From NCBI RefSeq assembly GCF_963693435.1, contig NZ_OY856306.1, forward strand, positions 868,001 to 932,000: a stretch of 64,000 nucleotides of DNA, in the 5' to 3' direction. A program made the translations under genes and the position numbers. Under the pieces are notes generated by a model. That model did not search any database. It was not told where the DNA came from and was given only the letters and a program-made list of their open reading frames with translations. The stretch comes from Pasteurella atlantica. Lineage in GTDB: Bacteria; Pseudomonadota; Gammaproteobacteria; Enterobacterales; Pasteurellaceae. Positions 53,897-64,000 of this stretch are shown in pieces. The number at the start of each line of letters is the position of its first letter. Positions within the stretch are counted from its first letter, which is position 1.

Positions 53897-55948
53897 ATGC
53901 AAAGCTTATTAATACTTATTGTTATTATTACATCGACTTATGGGGCATTTTCTGCTCTTAAATACTTAACTTTGTCTCTAGAAAGCCAAAATCGATTAAA
54001 ACATCCAACTAATCCTATTCGTAAAATAACAGAGCAAGAAAAAGTGTTTTTATCCTCCCATTTAACTATTCATTCTTTGTCACTGGTTTCTGATCAGATT
54101 TATCAACTCAATAATGCAAAAATTACCTTTGCAAAATTATTTCTTCCAAGAATGAAGAAAACAAGCGTTAAAATACAGGCTGACGGCATTAATATCTTTT
54201 TTCCTTATCCTTTAGATAATTTTTTGATAGCAGAAAATACCATTGAATACGTGGTGACTAAAGTTGGGCGTGAACTGTATGCGACCGCTATATCAGTGAA
54301 TGGGCATAATTTTTTACAACCAAATATTGAATTATGGGGATTTAAACCAGAAGCAAAAGTTTTATCTACTCGTAATGAAAGCAAAATAGAATATCGTGTT
54401 AGACAAAGCAAAATAAGTTATGGTTGGGGGCTGTTTTATTTCTGTTTAGCGTTGTTATTTTGTTTGATGAGTTTAATGTCTGAACAAATGCTTTTTTTAA
54501 ATATATGGCAAAGTGCAGCGGTGATTAGCATAGTGTTGATGATTTATAGTGTACTAAAAACAAAATCCAAAAATGCTGTTATAAAAGAAGTAAAAAGGAT
54601 TAAAGGCACACCAAAATTTTTGCCAACTAAACACTTAGAAGATGTCAGAGTAACCCTATCAACTTACTTTGTTGGTTTAAATTTTCCGACTACAGAAGGT
54701 TATAAAAATCAATTAAATGATAAAAATAAAAGCCAACAAGAGAGTACCGAAGCAGAAGTGGTATTTGATGAAAAGAGTAAGCATTACACCTTATTAAGTG
54801 TTGCAAATGGTTTATCCGTTGAAGAACATTATAAAAAACATCCACCAAGACCAAATGATCGTTTAGGGGCATTTTCTTTTTTTGCTATGTTATGGTTTGC
54901 TCTATTTTATTTCACCACACCGCCATTATTAGAAAATATTACTGCTGTAGAGCATTATTTATTGAAAAATAATCATAAAATACTCTCTCAACCTAAGGAA
55001 TTATTAAATGCAAAAAGGGGGGATTATGTTGATTTTATCGATTTAACAAATAATGTGGATGTAGAAATTGATCATTCAAATCAACTCGACCCTAATGCTA
55101 TTCGTATTTTCCCTAAAGAGCGACTACAACTACCACAAGATTCTGATGAACTCATTGCTTTAGCAGAAGGTGATTTTTTTGAAATAGAAAACAGTTACTC
55201 ACGTTTAAAGGATATTTATTTTTCAAGAAAATACAGTGGATTGAAAAATAATTTATCTCAACCACCAGAACAAGAAATTATATCTAGCTATTCAATGGGT
55301 TCTGCACCTGTGGTTAAAATTATTGAACCAAATAACCTGCTGAATTTATTAGATAAAGTATGTTCAGAGAAACTCACAAATTCTTGTGAACAGCTATATC
55401 AAGATTTAGCACAACAATTTTCAACACCCCAAAATTTGTATTTAATTCATCTTTATCAAGACTATAAAAATAAGCCACTTCCTGTTGCAGAATTTAAACA
55501 GTATTTTGGTTATGAAAGATTATTAACATTACAACAAACTGTAAATATTTTACGTAATACGGTTATGCACTGGGCAAATCAACATAGACAAAAAAATAAA
55601 CAAATTAAAGATATTGCTAATCTTACTCAGGATCGTGGGGGGATTATTTTAAAAAGAGAAGGTATTTTAAATGAAATTGTGCCTTATAGTTCTTTTGATA
55701 CCATAATGGACAAAATTCAAAAGGTACAAAAGAGGCAGAATACTAAAAAGAGTATTGCAGGCGTGATCAGTAAGGTTTCTACTACAAAAGGTATTTTAAC
55801 TCTTGATCTCATAAAACCAACCAAAGTATATAACAGACATTCTATAACCATAGTTGTGGCTAAATGTTTGATTTTTATCGTAATGTTATTGGTGCTTTTA
55901 TCTTATATTTTTCCAGCAAGGTATCCTAAAAGCAATATTAAAAAATAA
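53897..55948 (+). CDS. IgaA/UmoB-family membrane protein
   Basis: The 683-residue protein has an N-terminal membrane helix, two central hydrophobic pairs (around residues 170-220 and 335-355) and a C-terminal helix. Segments align in order with enteric IgaA: IEYVVTKVGRELYATAISVN with its NTVELIHT...VISLNGH, VKRIKGTPKFL with its LRGTPRRW, KELLNAKRGDYVDF with its KQLADAGVRVGDTL, and VCSEKLTNSCEQLYQDLAQ with its LCSAKDDCVRLKNAL. IgaA restrains the Rcs envelope-stress phosphorelay in enterics. A partner in this organism is not evident. A paralogue is at 62436. Confidence 0.75.
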   Translation: MQSLLILIVIITSTYGAFSALKYLTLSLESQNRLKHPTNPIRKITEQEKVFLSSHLTIHSLSLVSDQIYQLNNAKITFAKLFLPRMKKTSVKIQADGINIFFPYPLDNFLIAENTIEYVVTKVGRELYATAISVNGHNFLQPNIELWGFKPEAKVLSTRNESKIEYRVRQSKISYGWGLFYFCLALLFCLMSLMSEQMLFLNIWQSAAVISIVLMIYSVLKTKSKNAVIKEVKRIKGTPKFLPTKHLEDVRVTLSTYFVGLNFPTTEGYKNQLNDKNKSQQESTEAEVVFDEKSKHYTLLSVANGLSVEEHYKKHPPRPNDRLGAFSFFAMLWFALFYFTTPPLLENITAVEHYLLKNNHKILSQPKELLNAKRGDYVDFIDLTNNVDVEIDHSNQLDPNAIRIFPKERLQLPQDSDELIALAEGDFFEIENSYSRLKDIYFSRKYSGLKNNLSQPPEQEIISSYSMGSAPVVKIIEPNNLLNLLDKVCSEKLTNSCEQLYQDLAQQFSTPQNLYLIHLYQDYKNKPLPVAEFKQYFGYERLLTLQQTVNILRNTVMHWANQHRQKNKQIKDIANLTQDRGGIILKREGILNEIVPYSSFDTIMDKIQKVQKRQNTKKSIAGVISKVSTTKGILTLDLIKPTKVYNRHSITIVVAKCLIFIVMLLVLLSYIFPARYPKSNIKK

Positions 55949-56013
55949 GCGGTCACTTAATTGAATAAATTTACCAAATTTAGAATGAGGTGAAGCGGTA
56001 TTCTTTTCTATTT

Positions 56014-56069
56014 AAGCGGTACGATTTTCCCCTAAATTTGCAAATTTATGGTAGGATCGTACCGCTTTA
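56014..56069. terminator. Uptake-signal dyad terminator before thiI
   Basis: AAGCGGTACGAT and ATCGTACCGCTT form a perfect 12-bp inverted repeat around AATTTGCAAATTT. Inverted uptake signals commonly act as terminators in Pasteurellaceae. It separates the IgaA-like gene from thiI. Confidence 0.65.
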
Positions 56070-56108
56070 TTATTTACAGAACAACAATTAGAAAACAAAC
56101 AACAGATT

Positions 56109-57557
56109 ATGAAATTTATTATTAAACTTTTTCCTGAAATTATGATTAAGAGTGATTCGGTTCGTAAACGCTTTATCAAAATTTTAACCAGCAATATCCG
56201 TAATACCTTAATTAAACACGATGAAACTGTGACAGTTGTGCGTAATTGGGATTTTATTGAAGTCCGCACCAAAGATGAAACAAAAAAACAGCTTGTGTTA
56301 GATTTATTGCAACGCACACCTGGTATTCATCATATTTTAGAAGTGGAAGAAACGCCTTTCACCGATATGCACGATATTTTTGAACAAACGTATCTTGCTG
56401 TAAAAGATCAGTTAGAAAATAAAACCTTTTGTGTACGTGTAAAACGCAAAGGAAAACACGAATTCCGTTCGATTGATTTAGAGCGTTATATTGGCGGTGG
56501 ATTAAATCAGCGTATTGAATCAGCAAAAGTAAAATTAACCAAGCCAGACGTGACGGTTCGTGTGGATATTGATCACGATAAAATGCTATTTATTAGAGAA
56601 CGCTATCAAGGGCTAGGTGGCTATCCTATCGGTACCCAAGAAGATGTGCTTTCTCTGATTTCTGGCGGTTTTGATTCAGGTGTTTCAAGTTATATGCTAT
56701 TAAGACGTGGTTCTCGTGTGCATTATTGTTTCTTTAATCTAGGTGGAGTAGCTCACGAAATCGGAGTGAAACAAATGGCGTATCATATTTGGAGCCGTTA
56801 TAGTACATCTCACAAAGTGCGTTTTATTGCGGTTAATTTTGAAGATGTGGTCGGTGAAATCTTAGAAAAAGTTGAAAATGGTCAAATGGGGGTAATTTTA
56901 AAACGTATGATGGTGCGAGCAGCAAGTAAAGTTGCTGAACGTTTTAATATTGAGGCTATTGTGACAGGAGAAGCCTTAGGACAAGTTTCAAGCCAAACCT
57001 TAACCAATTTACGTTTAATTGATAAAGCCTCCGAGCGTTTAGTGTTGCGTCCGTTAATCACTCACGATAAAGAACAAATTATTGCAATGGCGAAACAAAT
57101 TGGCACAGATGATATTGCCAAAAGTATGCCAGAATTTTGTGGCGTGATTTCTAAAAATCCAACCGTAAAAGCCATTGAAAGTAAAATTTTAGAAGAAGAA
57201 AATCACTTTAATTTTGAGATTTTAAATCAAGCCGTTGAGAATGCTGATGTGTTAGATATTCGAGAAATTGCAGCTCAAACAGAAAAAGAAGTTGTGGCGG
57301 TTGAAACAACTTCTGAATTTAGTGACAATGATATTGTTTTAGATATTCGTAGCCCTGAAGAAGTGGATGAAGTCGCTTTTGAATTGGAGGGTGTGGAAGT
57401 GAAACATTTACCTTTTTATAAATTATCAAGTCAGTTTGGTGAGTTAGATCAGTCTAAAAACTATTTGCTTTATTGTAGTAGAGGAGTGATGAGTAAATTA
57501 CAGGCACTTTACTTAAAAGAGAAAGGTTTTATGAATGTGAAAGTGTTCATCATTTAA
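56109..57557 (+). CDS. thiI: tRNA 4-thiouridine synthase / thiamine sulfur carrier ThiI
   Basis: The 482-residue protein has a ferredoxin-like and THUMP domain (residues 1-165), the PP-loop ATP pyrophosphatase motif [13 protein letters not shown] near 190, and a C-terminal rhodanese domain ([14 protein letters not shown], active-site Cys in [10 protein letters not shown]). It makes s4U8 in tRNA and transfers sulfur for thiamine thiazole. The rhodanese extension is the long gamma-proteobacterial form. Confidence 0.97.
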   Translation: MKFIIKLFPEIMIKSDSVRKRFIKILTSNIRNTLIKHDETVTVVRNWDFIEVRTKDETKKQLVLDLLQRTPGIHHILEVEETPFTDMHDIFEQTYLAVKDQLENKTFCVRVKRKGKHEFRSIDLERYIGGGLNQRIESAKVKLTKPDVTVRVDIDHDKMLFIRERYQGLGGYPIGTQEDVLSLISGGFDSGVSSYMLLRRGSRVHYCFFNLGGVAHEIGVKQMAYHIWSRYSTSHKVRFIAVNFEDVVGEILEKVENGQMGVILKRMMVRAASKVAERFNIEAIVTGEALGQVSSQTLTNLRLIDKASERLVLRPLITHDKEQIIAMAKQIGTDDIAKSMPEFCGVISKNPTVKAIESKILEEENHFNFEILNQAVENADVLDIREIAAQTEKEVVAVETTSEFSDNDIVLDIRSPEEVDEVAFELEGVEVKHLPFYKLSSQFGELDQSKNYLLYCSRGVMSKLQALYLKEKGFMNVKVFII

Positions 57558-57574
57558 TTAATAAAGGAAATCCA

Positions 57575-58195
57575 ATGAGTCAATTTTTTTATATCCATCC
57601 AGATAATCCACAACAACGTTTGATTAATCAGGCAGTGGAAATTATTAAGCAAGGTGGAGTAATTGTATATCCAACAGATTCAGGCTATGCATTAGGTTGT
57701 GGTATCGGAGAGAAACGAGCGATAGATAAAATTGTAGAAATTCGTAAATTACCTCAAAATCATAATTTTACATTGGTTTGCAGTGATTTATCAGAGCTAT
57801 CAAATTATGCGTTAGTGACCAATGTTTCCTATCGTTTAATTAAAAATAACGTGCCAAATCCCTACACTTTTATTCTTCCTGCGACCAAAGAAGTACCACG
57901 TCGTTTATGGACGAAGCGTAAAACTATAGGTATTCGAGTGCCTAAAAATAATATTGCATTGGCTTTATTACAAACCTTGGGTGAGCCGATTTTATCTTGT
58001 TCACTAATGTTACCAGATGAAGAGATTACCCAATCTGATCCTGATGAAATCAGAAATTATTTAGAACGTCGAGTAGAATTGATTATTCACGGAGGGTATT
58101 TAGGACAAACCCCCACGACAGTGATTGATTTAACAGACGATACACCAATGATTATTCGTGAAGGAATGGGCGATTTAACGCCTTTCTTAGCATAA
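57575..58195 (+). CDS. yciO: YciO/Sua5/YrdC-family protein
   Basis: The 206-residue length equals that of E. coli YciO and the start is the same (MSQFFYIHPDNPQQRLINQA). The nucleotide-binding signature is visible in GVIVYPTDSGYALGCG, KRKTIGIRVPKN and TPTTVIDLTDDTPMIIREG. The family is related to threonylcarbamoyl-AMP synthases, but YciO's role in t6A formation is weak or unclear. AAGGAA precedes the start. It probably shares a transcript with thiI. Confidence 0.94.
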   Translation: MSQFFYIHPDNPQQRLINQAVEIIKQGGVIVYPTDSGYALGCGIGEKRAIDKIVEIRKLPQNHNFTLVCSDLSELSNYALVTNVSYRLIKNNVPNPYTFILPATKEVPRRLWTKRKTIGIRVPKNNIALALLQTLGEPILSCSLMLPDEEITQSDPDEIRNYLERRVELIIHGGYLGQTPTTVIDLTDDTPMIIREGMGDLTPFLA

Positions 58196-58246
58196 AAATA
58201 ATTAATAACCGACGCTTGTGAAAGCGACAACCAAAAGGAAAGACAA

Positions 58247-59200
58247 ATGAAAAATTTGCAAAAAAAGACCACAAACCGACCGCTTAGATCTGCACCAAAA
58301 ACAGCAGTGAAAAAAGTAGAAGTGCCATTAGAGAAGAAGACTAAAGAAAAGGCAGCAGAGGGAGAGAAACTGCAAAAAATCTTAGCGAGAGCAGGTAAGG
58401 GTTCTCGTCGTGAATTAGAAAAAGTGATTGAGCAGGGGCGAGTTAGTGTCGATGGAAAAATTGCACAATTAGGCGATCGAGTTCAATTAAGTAATGGTAC
58501 AAAAATCCGTATGGATGGTCACATTGTTTACTTAAAAAATACCGAGAAAGAGGTTTGCCGTGTTTTAATGTATTACAAACCAGAGGGAGAACTTTGTACT
58601 CGATCTGATCCAGAAGGTCGTGCGACGGTTTTTGATCGTTTGCCTCGTTTAACAGGTTCAAGATGGATTGCGGTTGGGCGTTTAGATATTAATACTTCAG
58701 GATTATTACTCTTTACTACCGACGGTGAATTAGCTAATCGTTTAATGCATCCAAGCCAAGAAGTGGAACGTGAGTACTCAGTACGTGTGTTTGGAAATGT
58801 GGATGACGCAATGTTACAACGTTTACGTAAAGGCGTTCAACTTGAAGATGGAATGGCAAACTTTAAACAAATCAAAGCAACAGGCGGTGCAGGTATCAAC
58901 CAATGGTTTGATGTGACACTAACGGAAGGGCGAAATAGAGAAGTTCGTCGTTTATGGGAATCTCAAGAGGTTCAGGTGAGCCGTTTGATCCGTATTCGTT
59001 ATGGTAATATTAAATTACAAAAGGGCTTACCTCGTGGCGGTTGGGAGGAAATGGATTTACAAAAAGTCAATTATTTACGTGAGTTAGTAGGCTTACCTCC
59101 TGAAACAGAATCAAAAATAGATGTGACTAAAAATCGTCGTAGAACGAATATTCGCCAAATTAGAAAATCAGTGAAACAGCATCAAAAATATAGAAAATAA
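58247..59200 (+). CDS. rluB: 23S rRNA pseudouridine(2605) synthase RluB
   Basis: The 317-residue protein has a basic N-terminal stretch, an S4 RNA-binding domain ([20 protein letters not shown]), then the catalytic [18 protein letters not shown] with the active Asp, and [19 protein letters not shown] typical of RluB. A basic C-terminal tail is present. It acts on 23S rRNA. Ribosome binding site AAGGAAAG is well placed. Confidence 0.94.
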   Translation: MKNLQKKTTNRPLRSAPKTAVKKVEVPLEKKTKEKAAEGEKLQKILARAGKGSRRELEKVIEQGRVSVDGKIAQLGDRVQLSNGTKIRMDGHIVYLKNTEKEVCRVLMYYKPEGELCTRSDPEGRATVFDRLPRLTGSRWIAVGRLDINTSGLLLFTTDGELANRLMHPSQEVEREYSVRVFGNVDDAMLQRLRKGVQLEDGMANFKQIKATGGAGINQWFDVTLTEGRNREVRRLWESQEVQVSRLIRIRYGNIKLQKGLPRGGWEEMDLQKVNYLRELVGLPPETESKIDVTKNRRRTNIRQIRKSVKQHQKYRK

Positions 59201-59213
59201 TTAAGTTATAAAT

Positions 59214-59278
59214 AAGCGGTCACTTACTTCAAAGAATTTGCAAATTTTTGAAATAATGTTACCGCTTGTTTTTTTGTT
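59214..59278. terminator. Uptake-signal dyad terminator between rluB and yqcC
   Basis: AAGCGGTCA and TTACCGCTT in inverted orientation flank AATTTGCAAATTT and are followed by GTTTTTTTG. Confidence 0.65.
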
Positions 59279-59294
59279 TTATTAGGTAAAAAAG

Positions 59295-59606
59295 ATGAAA
59301 ACACAAATTCGCCAACATTTGAATGAACTACAAATTGCGATGCAATTACATCATCTATGGGAAAGCATCAGTCCTTCTCCACAAGATTTAGCGAACGATC
59401 AACCTTTTTGTATTGGAACATTGTCTGCAACACAGTGGTTACAATGGATCTTTATTCCAAGAATGAATGCGTTACTTGATGCAAATGCAGAATTACCTGT
59501 TAATTTTTCAATTACTCCTTACTTAGAAGAAGCATTGAAAAATGAAAAATATTTAACTCAACTATGTGAGCCAATTCAACATATTGAAAAGAAATTAAGT
59601 CGTTAA
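59295..59606 (+). CDS. yqcC: YqcC family (DUF446) protein
   Basis: The 103-residue protein matches the YqcC family (LWESISPSPQDLANDQPFCI, then TLSATQWLQWIFIPRMNALL). The function is unknown. The stop codon overlaps the truC start (TAATG), the same gene pairing as in E. coli. Confidence 0.92.
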   Translation: MKTQIRQHLNELQIAMQLHHLWESISPSPQDLANDQPFCIGTLSATQWLQWIFIPRMNALLDANAELPVNFSITPYLEEALKNEKYLTQLCEPIQHIEKKLSR

Positions 59607-60319
59607 TGGAATTAGATATTTTATATCAAGATAATGATCTTGTCGCAATCAATAAACCAGCAGGAATGTTAGTGCATCGTAGTTGGTTAGATAAACACGA
59701 GACGGTGTTTGCAATGCAAACCTTACGAGATCAAATCGGACAACACGTATTTCCTATTCATCGCTTAGATCGTCCAACATCTGGCGTATTACTTTTTGCA
59801 TTAAACAGTGAAATGGCTCGTTTAATAAGTGAACAATTTCAACAACATCAAGTTCAAAAAAGTTATTTGGCACTGGTACGAGGTTATCTTCACGATGAAG
59901 GAAGAATTGATTATCCTCTTAAAGTACAATTAGATAAAATTGCAGATAAATTTTCACAACCTAAAGAGCCACAAGAAGCGATAACGGACTATCAAAGTTT
60001 AAAACAAGTTGAAATGCCTTATCCTGCGGGCAAGCATCAAACCGCTCGTTATTCTCTTGTTAAATTATTTCCAAAAACAGGGCGAAAACATCAATTAAGA
60101 CGTCATTTAAAACATTTATTTCATCCTATTATTGGGGATACCTGTTATGGTGACCTACATCAAAATAGGGCATTTTCAGAAAACAGTGGCTGTCATCGTC
60201 TTTTCCTACATTCTCATTCTTTAAGTTTTGTACACCCTAAAACGTTGCAAAAAATTGAAATTATCGCCCCGCTTGATCAACAGTGGCAAAACGCATTTGA
60301 GTTTTTTGGGTGGACGTAA
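59606..60319 (+). CDS. truC: tRNA pseudouridine(65) synthase TruC
   Basis: The 237-residue RluA-type pseudouridine synthase has the catalytic motif HRLDRPTSGVLLFA (Asp in RLD) and GRKHQLRRHLKHL. It modifies U65 of isoleucine and aspartate tRNAs. It is translationally coupled to yqcC. Confidence 0.95.
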   Translation: MELDILYQDNDLVAINKPAGMLVHRSWLDKHETVFAMQTLRDQIGQHVFPIHRLDRPTSGVLLFALNSEMARLISEQFQQHQVQKSYLALVRGYLHDEGRIDYPLKVQLDKIADKFSQPKEPQEAITDYQSLKQVEMPYPAGKHQTARYSLVKLFPKTGRKHQLRRHLKHLFHPIIGDTCYGDLHQNRAFSENSGCHRLFLHSHSLSFVHPKTLQKIEIIAPLDQQWQNAFEFFGWT

Positions 60320-60443
60320 ATAACCAGAATTTAAATGAAGGGTGATAAAATTTGCAAAAAATCCTCAAAATGTTACCGCTTATTTTGTTATACTTAGTAC
60401 CAAATCTTATTTTAATAATTTATCTAACCAGCAAGAGGATACT

Positions 60444-61838
60444 ATGCTCAAAATTTACAACACTTTAAAACGTGAAAAAGAAGAATTTAAACCTATCAAC
60501 CCAAATAAAATTGGCATTTATGTCTGCGGTGTAACGGTTTATGATCTTTGTCATTTTGGACACGGTATAACCTTTGTTTCTTTTGATGTGGCGGTGCGTT
60601 ATTTACGTTATTTAGGCTATGATGTGAAATATGTGCGTAACATTACCGATGTGGACGATAAAATCATCAAACGTTCCCTTGAAAATAACGAAACCTGTGA
60701 TGAATTAGTGGAAAGAATGGTCGTAGAAATGCACAAAGATTTTGATGCATTAAATATTTTACGCCCTGATGTTGAACCACGCGCCACGCAACATATTGCT
60801 GAAATTATCGCAATGGTGGAACGCTTAATCGCCAAAGGACACGCTTATGTGTCAGAAGATGGCGATGTGATGTTTAGCGTACCAAGTTTTAAAAATTACG
60901 GGGCATTATCTCGCCAAGATTTAGAGCAATTACAAGCAGGTACAAGAGTTGAAATCAAAAGTATCAAACGCAACCCAATGGATTTCGTGCTTTGGAAAAT
61001 GTCTAAGGAAAATGAACCGAGCTGGGATTCTCCGTGGGGTAAAGGTCGTCCAGGTTGGCATATTGAATGTTCGGCAATGAACAGCAAGGAACTTGGCGAG
61101 CATTTTGATATTCACGGTGGCGGTGCCGATTTAATGTTCCCACACCACGAAAATGAAATTGCTCAATCTTGCTGTGCGAACGGTGGCGATTATGTGAACT
61201 ATTGGTTACACACAGGAATGCTCACCATTGATAAAGAAAAAATGTCAAAATCACTGGGGAATTTCTTTACCATTCGCACAATGTTAGAACGCTATGATGC
61301 GGAAAGTTTACGCTATTTCTTCCTTACCGCTCATTATCGTAGCTTACTTGATTACAGTGTAGAAAACCTAGATTTAGCTCGCACCGCCTTAGAGCGTTTA
61401 TACACCGCATTGCGTGGTTGTGATCTTGCTGTTTCTTTATCAGAAGAACAAGCGGTTATATTTGATCATTATATTGCAAATTTCAAAACCGCAATGGATG
61501 ATGATTTCAATACACCAGCAGCATTAGCGGTGTTGTTTGAAATGGCTCGTGAATTGAATAAATTGAAAAAAGAAAATCCACAACAAGCGAATTATTTAGC
61601 GGTTAGATTAAAAGAGTTAGCAGGCGTACTTGGGCTATTAGAACAAGATCCTGAAACCTTCTTACAAGGCGATAGCAACGATGATGAAGTGGCGGAAATC
61701 GAAGCCTTAATTAAACAACGTAATGACGCACGAGCGAATAAAGACTGGGCAAAAGCCGATGAAGCCCGTGATAAATTAACGGCAATGGGTATTGTGTTAG
61801 AAGACGGTGCAAACGGGACAACGTGGCGTAAAGCATAA
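60444..61838 (+). CDS. cysS: Cysteinyl-tRNA synthetase
   Basis: The protein has 464 residues from the ATG at 60444 ([15 protein letters not shown]), with AAGAGGAT upstream; the frame extends further 5' but that part is non-coding and contains an uptake signal. Class I synthetase motifs are [16 protein letters not shown] (the HIGH region, HFGHG here), zinc site residues in WHIECSAMN and [11 protein letters not shown], and KMSKSLGNF. It charges tRNA-Cys. Confidence 0.97.
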   Translation: MLKIYNTLKREKEEFKPINPNKIGIYVCGVTVYDLCHFGHGITFVSFDVAVRYLRYLGYDVKYVRNITDVDDKIIKRSLENNETCDELVERMVVEMHKDFDALNILRPDVEPRATQHIAEIIAMVERLIAKGHAYVSEDGDVMFSVPSFKNYGALSRQDLEQLQAGTRVEIKSIKRNPMDFVLWKMSKENEPSWDSPWGKGRPGWHIECSAMNSKELGEHFDIHGGGADLMFPHHENEIAQSCCANGGDYVNYWLHTGMLTIDKEKMSKSLGNFFTIRTMLERYDAESLRYFFLTAHYRSLLDYSVENLDLARTALERLYTALRGCDLAVSLSEEQAVIFDHYIANFKTAMDDDFNTPAALAVLFEMARELNKLKKENPQQANYLAVRLKELAGVLGLLEQDPETFLQGDSNDDEVAEIEALIKQRNDARANKDWAKADEARDKLTAMGIVLEDGANGTTWRKA

Positions 61839-61882
61839 GCGGTTATATTTGATTATAAATTTGCAAATTTAGGGGACATCAA

Positions 61883-62356
61883 ATGAAACCACAAACCAAT
61901 ATTTTATTTGTCTGCTTGGGTAATATCTGTCGCTCGCCAATGGCGGAATATATTATGCGACACAAAATTAAACAGGCTCATCTTGAAAATTGTATATCTA
62001 CGGATAGTGCGGGGACATCAGGCTGGCACGATGGCGAAGATATGCACAAAGAAACAAAAAAGCAACTCGCTAAACATCAAATTGATAACTCTGGTTTTGT
62101 AAGCCGTAAAGTACAAAAACAAGATTGGGAAAAATTTGATTATATTGTTGCAATGGATAACCAAAATCTTAAAGATTTAGAGCGATTATTTGGTAAAAAT
62201 AGAGATAAGTTATTTAATGTTACTTCGCTTTGCCCTGATTTAGCTTACGATCATATTCCTGATCCGTGGTACACAGGGAATTTTGATGAAACTTATCAAT
62301 TATTGGCTCAATGTTGTGAAGTTTTGTTGCAGAGAGTAAGAGGTAATTATATTTAG
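61883..62356 (+). CDS. Low-molecular-weight protein tyrosine phosphatase
   Basis: The 157-residue protein has the CX5R catalytic loop in ILFVCLGNICRSPMAEYIM and the general acid in IPDPWYTGNFDETYQ. It belongs to the LMW-PTP family. No tyrosine kinase or capsule export gene is adjacent, so the substrate is open. GGGGACATC upstream could be the ribosome binding site. Confidence 0.93.
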   Translation: MKPQTNILFVCLGNICRSPMAEYIMRHKIKQAHLENCISTDSAGTSGWHDGEDMHKETKKQLAKHQIDNSGFVSRKVQKQDWEKFDYIVAMDNQNLKDLERLFGKNRDKLFNVTSLCPDLAYDHIPDPWYTGNFDETYQLLAQCCEVLLQRVRGNYI

Positions 62357-62435
62357 CACAAAATAGGGTGGATTGTTAACTATTTTATAAAAATAACTGA
62401 AACTGATATCCTCAGCAGATAACTAAGGAATTAAA

Positions 62436-64000
62436 ATGCAAAATATTATATTTATTGTTACGTTATTATTGGCTTTGTATGCTTTATATATTGGTGTTAA
62501 GCATTTAGGTCGAGATATAAAAAGTCGTCATAAACTCAAACACCCTGAAAGTGCCATTCGTACGATTTCCCCACAAGAGAAAAAGTATCTTGCTCCGCAT
62601 TTAAGAGTCCTTAATTTGTCTTTGGTTTCTGATGAGGTCTATCAGCTAGATAATGCAATAATTACCGCTGATGGCTATCGTTATCGTGGCACAGAAATTT
62701 TTAAAATGCGTGCAAATGGCATTGATATTTCCATTCCTGAACCGTTAAATTTATTCTGTGGCAATTCCAATACAATTGAGTATGTTGTGGCTAAGTTTGG
62801 AGTGGGTATTGTTGCGGTCGCCATTGCTATTAATGGTGAAGATTTGTTGTCAAATAGTATATATCGTTGGAAACCACAACCTGATGAACAAATACTTTCG
62901 ACACGTTATGAAACCGCAACAGAATATAAAGTAAGACAAAGCAAAGAAGTGTACGTTTTAGGAGCGATTGCCTTTTTACTGACATTAATTGCTCTTTTAT
63001 GTGCCAGTAATATGGAAGATTTACTGTGGTTTAACAGCACAATGATTTTGAGTGGCGTAATGCTAGTATTAATGCTGTTTGCAATTATTAAACGTAAATT
63101 TAAAATTTCATCACTTAAAAATATAGAAAAGGTCAAAGGAACATTACAAATAGTATCTGCAAACGCATTACAGAATATCAATATTGTAAAGGAAGTCGCT
63201 TTTATTGGTTTAAATCATCCTTATATTGTAAAAGATAAAAAATTACTTGAATTGGCTCAAAATACTTATTATCCAGAAAATTTGGCAATCGTTGAGTTAA
63301 TGCCTACAAAAAAAGGGCAACCATACGAGCTAATTTCACTTTCAGATGATAAATCCATTGATAATATTTATAAAAATAAAATACCCCGCCCACATAAATG
63401 TTTAATTGTATTTACTCTAATAGCATTGAGTGGTTCAATTGGATTTTTTAATTCTGATTATACTTTGTTAGAAAATTTGGCTTATGCAAGAAGCTATTTA
63501 TTAAATAATGAAATCACCAAACCTTTGGTTGTTCCTTTGCTTGATAGTGAAACCAAAACTTATCAAAGTGTTGATGAACTTATTGCTCAACCTCCAAAAT
63601 TTGGTGATAAGCTTTCACTGTATAATATTGATAATCTGGATGTCGTTCTAAGATCTGAACAAAATCTATATAAGAAAAAGAGATTTCATATTGTTGAAAA
63701 TAAAATTCATCTTAATCCTACTCAAAAATATATTCGTCCTGTCGTGCCTGAAATTTTAGACGTTTTAATTAAGGCAAATAATCATAAATTTGAGCAAATT
63801 CCTGAATTTGATATGTTAAATCACGCTGTATGGGGCTTTTATTACTTACCTGATTATTACAAAAAACACCCAATTACTTATCCGAATGATAAACAGAAAG
63901 AAGCACAAGTGGCAGAAGAAATTGTGGAATATTTTGAGAAAAAGTATGCAGGTGTTGAAGATTATTCAAGAAAGCTAAATAGTGAGCTTCTTAGAAAATA
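62436..64000 (+). CDS. Second IgaA/UmoB-family membrane protein (partial, runs off the window)
   Basis: The frame starts at the ATG at 62436 (MQNIIFIVTLLLALYALYIG) and stays open to the window end, 521 codons so far. It is a clear paralogue of the protein at 53897-55948: RTISPQEKKYLAPHLRVLNL with its RKITEQEKVFLSSHLTIHSL, NTIEYVVAKFGVGIVAVAIA with its NTIEYVVTKVGRELYATAIS, and EYKVRQSKEVYVLGAIAFLL with its EYRVRQSKISYGWGLFYFCL. AAGGAATT precedes the start. The last two bases (TA) could begin a stop codon, so whether it is shorter than its paralogue cannot be decided. Confidence 0.75.
   Translation, partial: MQNIIFIVTLLLALYALYIGVKHLGRDIKSRHKLKHPESAIRTISPQEKKYLAPHLRVLNLSLVSDEVYQLDNAIITADGYRYRGTEIFKMRANGIDISIPEPLNLFCGNSNTIEYVVAKFGVGIVAVAIAINGEDLLSNSIYRWKPQPDEQILSTRYETATEYKVRQSKEVYVLGAIAFLLTLIALLCASNMEDLLWFNSTMILSGVMLVLMLFAIIKRKFKISSLKNIEKVKGTLQIVSANALQNINIVKEVAFIGLNHPYIVKDKKLLELAQNTYYPENLAIVELMPTKKGQPYELISLSDDKSIDNIYKNKIPRPHKCLIVFTLIALSGSIGFFNSDYTLLENLAYARSYLLNNEITKPLVVPLLDSETKTYQSVDELIAQPPKFGDKLSLYNIDNLDVVLRSEQNLYKKKRFHIVENKIHLNPTQKYIRPVVPEILDVLIKANNHKFEQIPEFDMLNHAVWGFYYLPDYYKKHPITYPNDKQKEAQVAEEIVEYFEKKYAGVEDYSRKLNSELLRK

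Noticed and set aside
60342-60443. N-terminal extension of cysS
   Set aside because: The extension contains an uptake signal (ACCGCTT) and a poor start. The ATG at 60444 has a good ribosome binding site and matches the normal protein start.

Overview
This AT-rich window comes from a member of the Pasteurellaceae. The right half carries familiar gamma-proteobacterial housekeeping genes (hrpA, yajC-secD-secF, yaaA, yejL-yejM, sucCD, sbcB, thiI, rluB, yqcC-truC, cysS). Copies of the Actinobacillus-type DNA uptake signal core (ACAAGCGGT / ACCGCTTGT and close variants) are scattered in and between genes. The species cannot be fixed from sequence alone.

Left half (1-34,100): one very unusual locus. 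At its right end is a single complete gene (29265-33911, minus) for a large adhesin. It has an N-terminal BapA/Bap-type prefix domain, a Gly-rich hydrophobic segment, a long stalk of acidic DxDxDG repeats, and a C-terminal module. To its left lie twelve further copies of the C-terminal module (eleven whole, one cut by the window edge). They have no N-terminal secretion region, no visible Shine-Dalgarno and, in half of them, no start codon. They form six head-to-head pairs (- + - + ...). Every module begins with the same coding sequence around TGTATCAACAGTCACTGAA, which also occurs once inside the adhesin gene where its variable C-terminal part begins. Most modules end in the same protein tail, an uptake signal and a hairpin terminator. 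The best reading is an expression locus plus an archive of silent cassettes for antigenic variation of a surface or biofilm protein.

The tail-to-tail gaps between cassette pairs hold toxin-antitoxin modules: RelBE-like, DinJ/YoeB-like, HipBA, Phd/RelE (StbDE-like) and HigBA, five different systems in six gaps. They could stabilise the array against deletion by crossover between the repeated cassettes. IS630-family elements (two identical copies carried inside a duplicated head-to-head spacer, plus a lone end) and IS256-family elements (one complete with an 8-bp target duplication, plus two remnants) also sit in the non-coding gaps. A 19-nt poly(A) tract upstream of the adhesin gene may add on/off or graded control.

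Right half (34,100-64,000): hrpA; an ArsR regulator with a metal-permease-like protein; a tandem duplication of about 835 bp containing arrays of 80-bp hairpin repeats and a copied piece of ytfJ; ytfJ; yajC-secD-secF; yaaA; a small lipoprotein; ybgI; yejM-yejL; sucD-sucC-sbcB; an IgaA-family membrane protein; thiI; yciO; rluB; yqcC-truC; cysS; a low-molecular-weight tyrosine phosphatase; and a second IgaA-family paralogue that runs off the window. Inverted uptake-signal pairs serve as terminators between several of these genes. No rRNA, tRNA or CRISPR array was seen.
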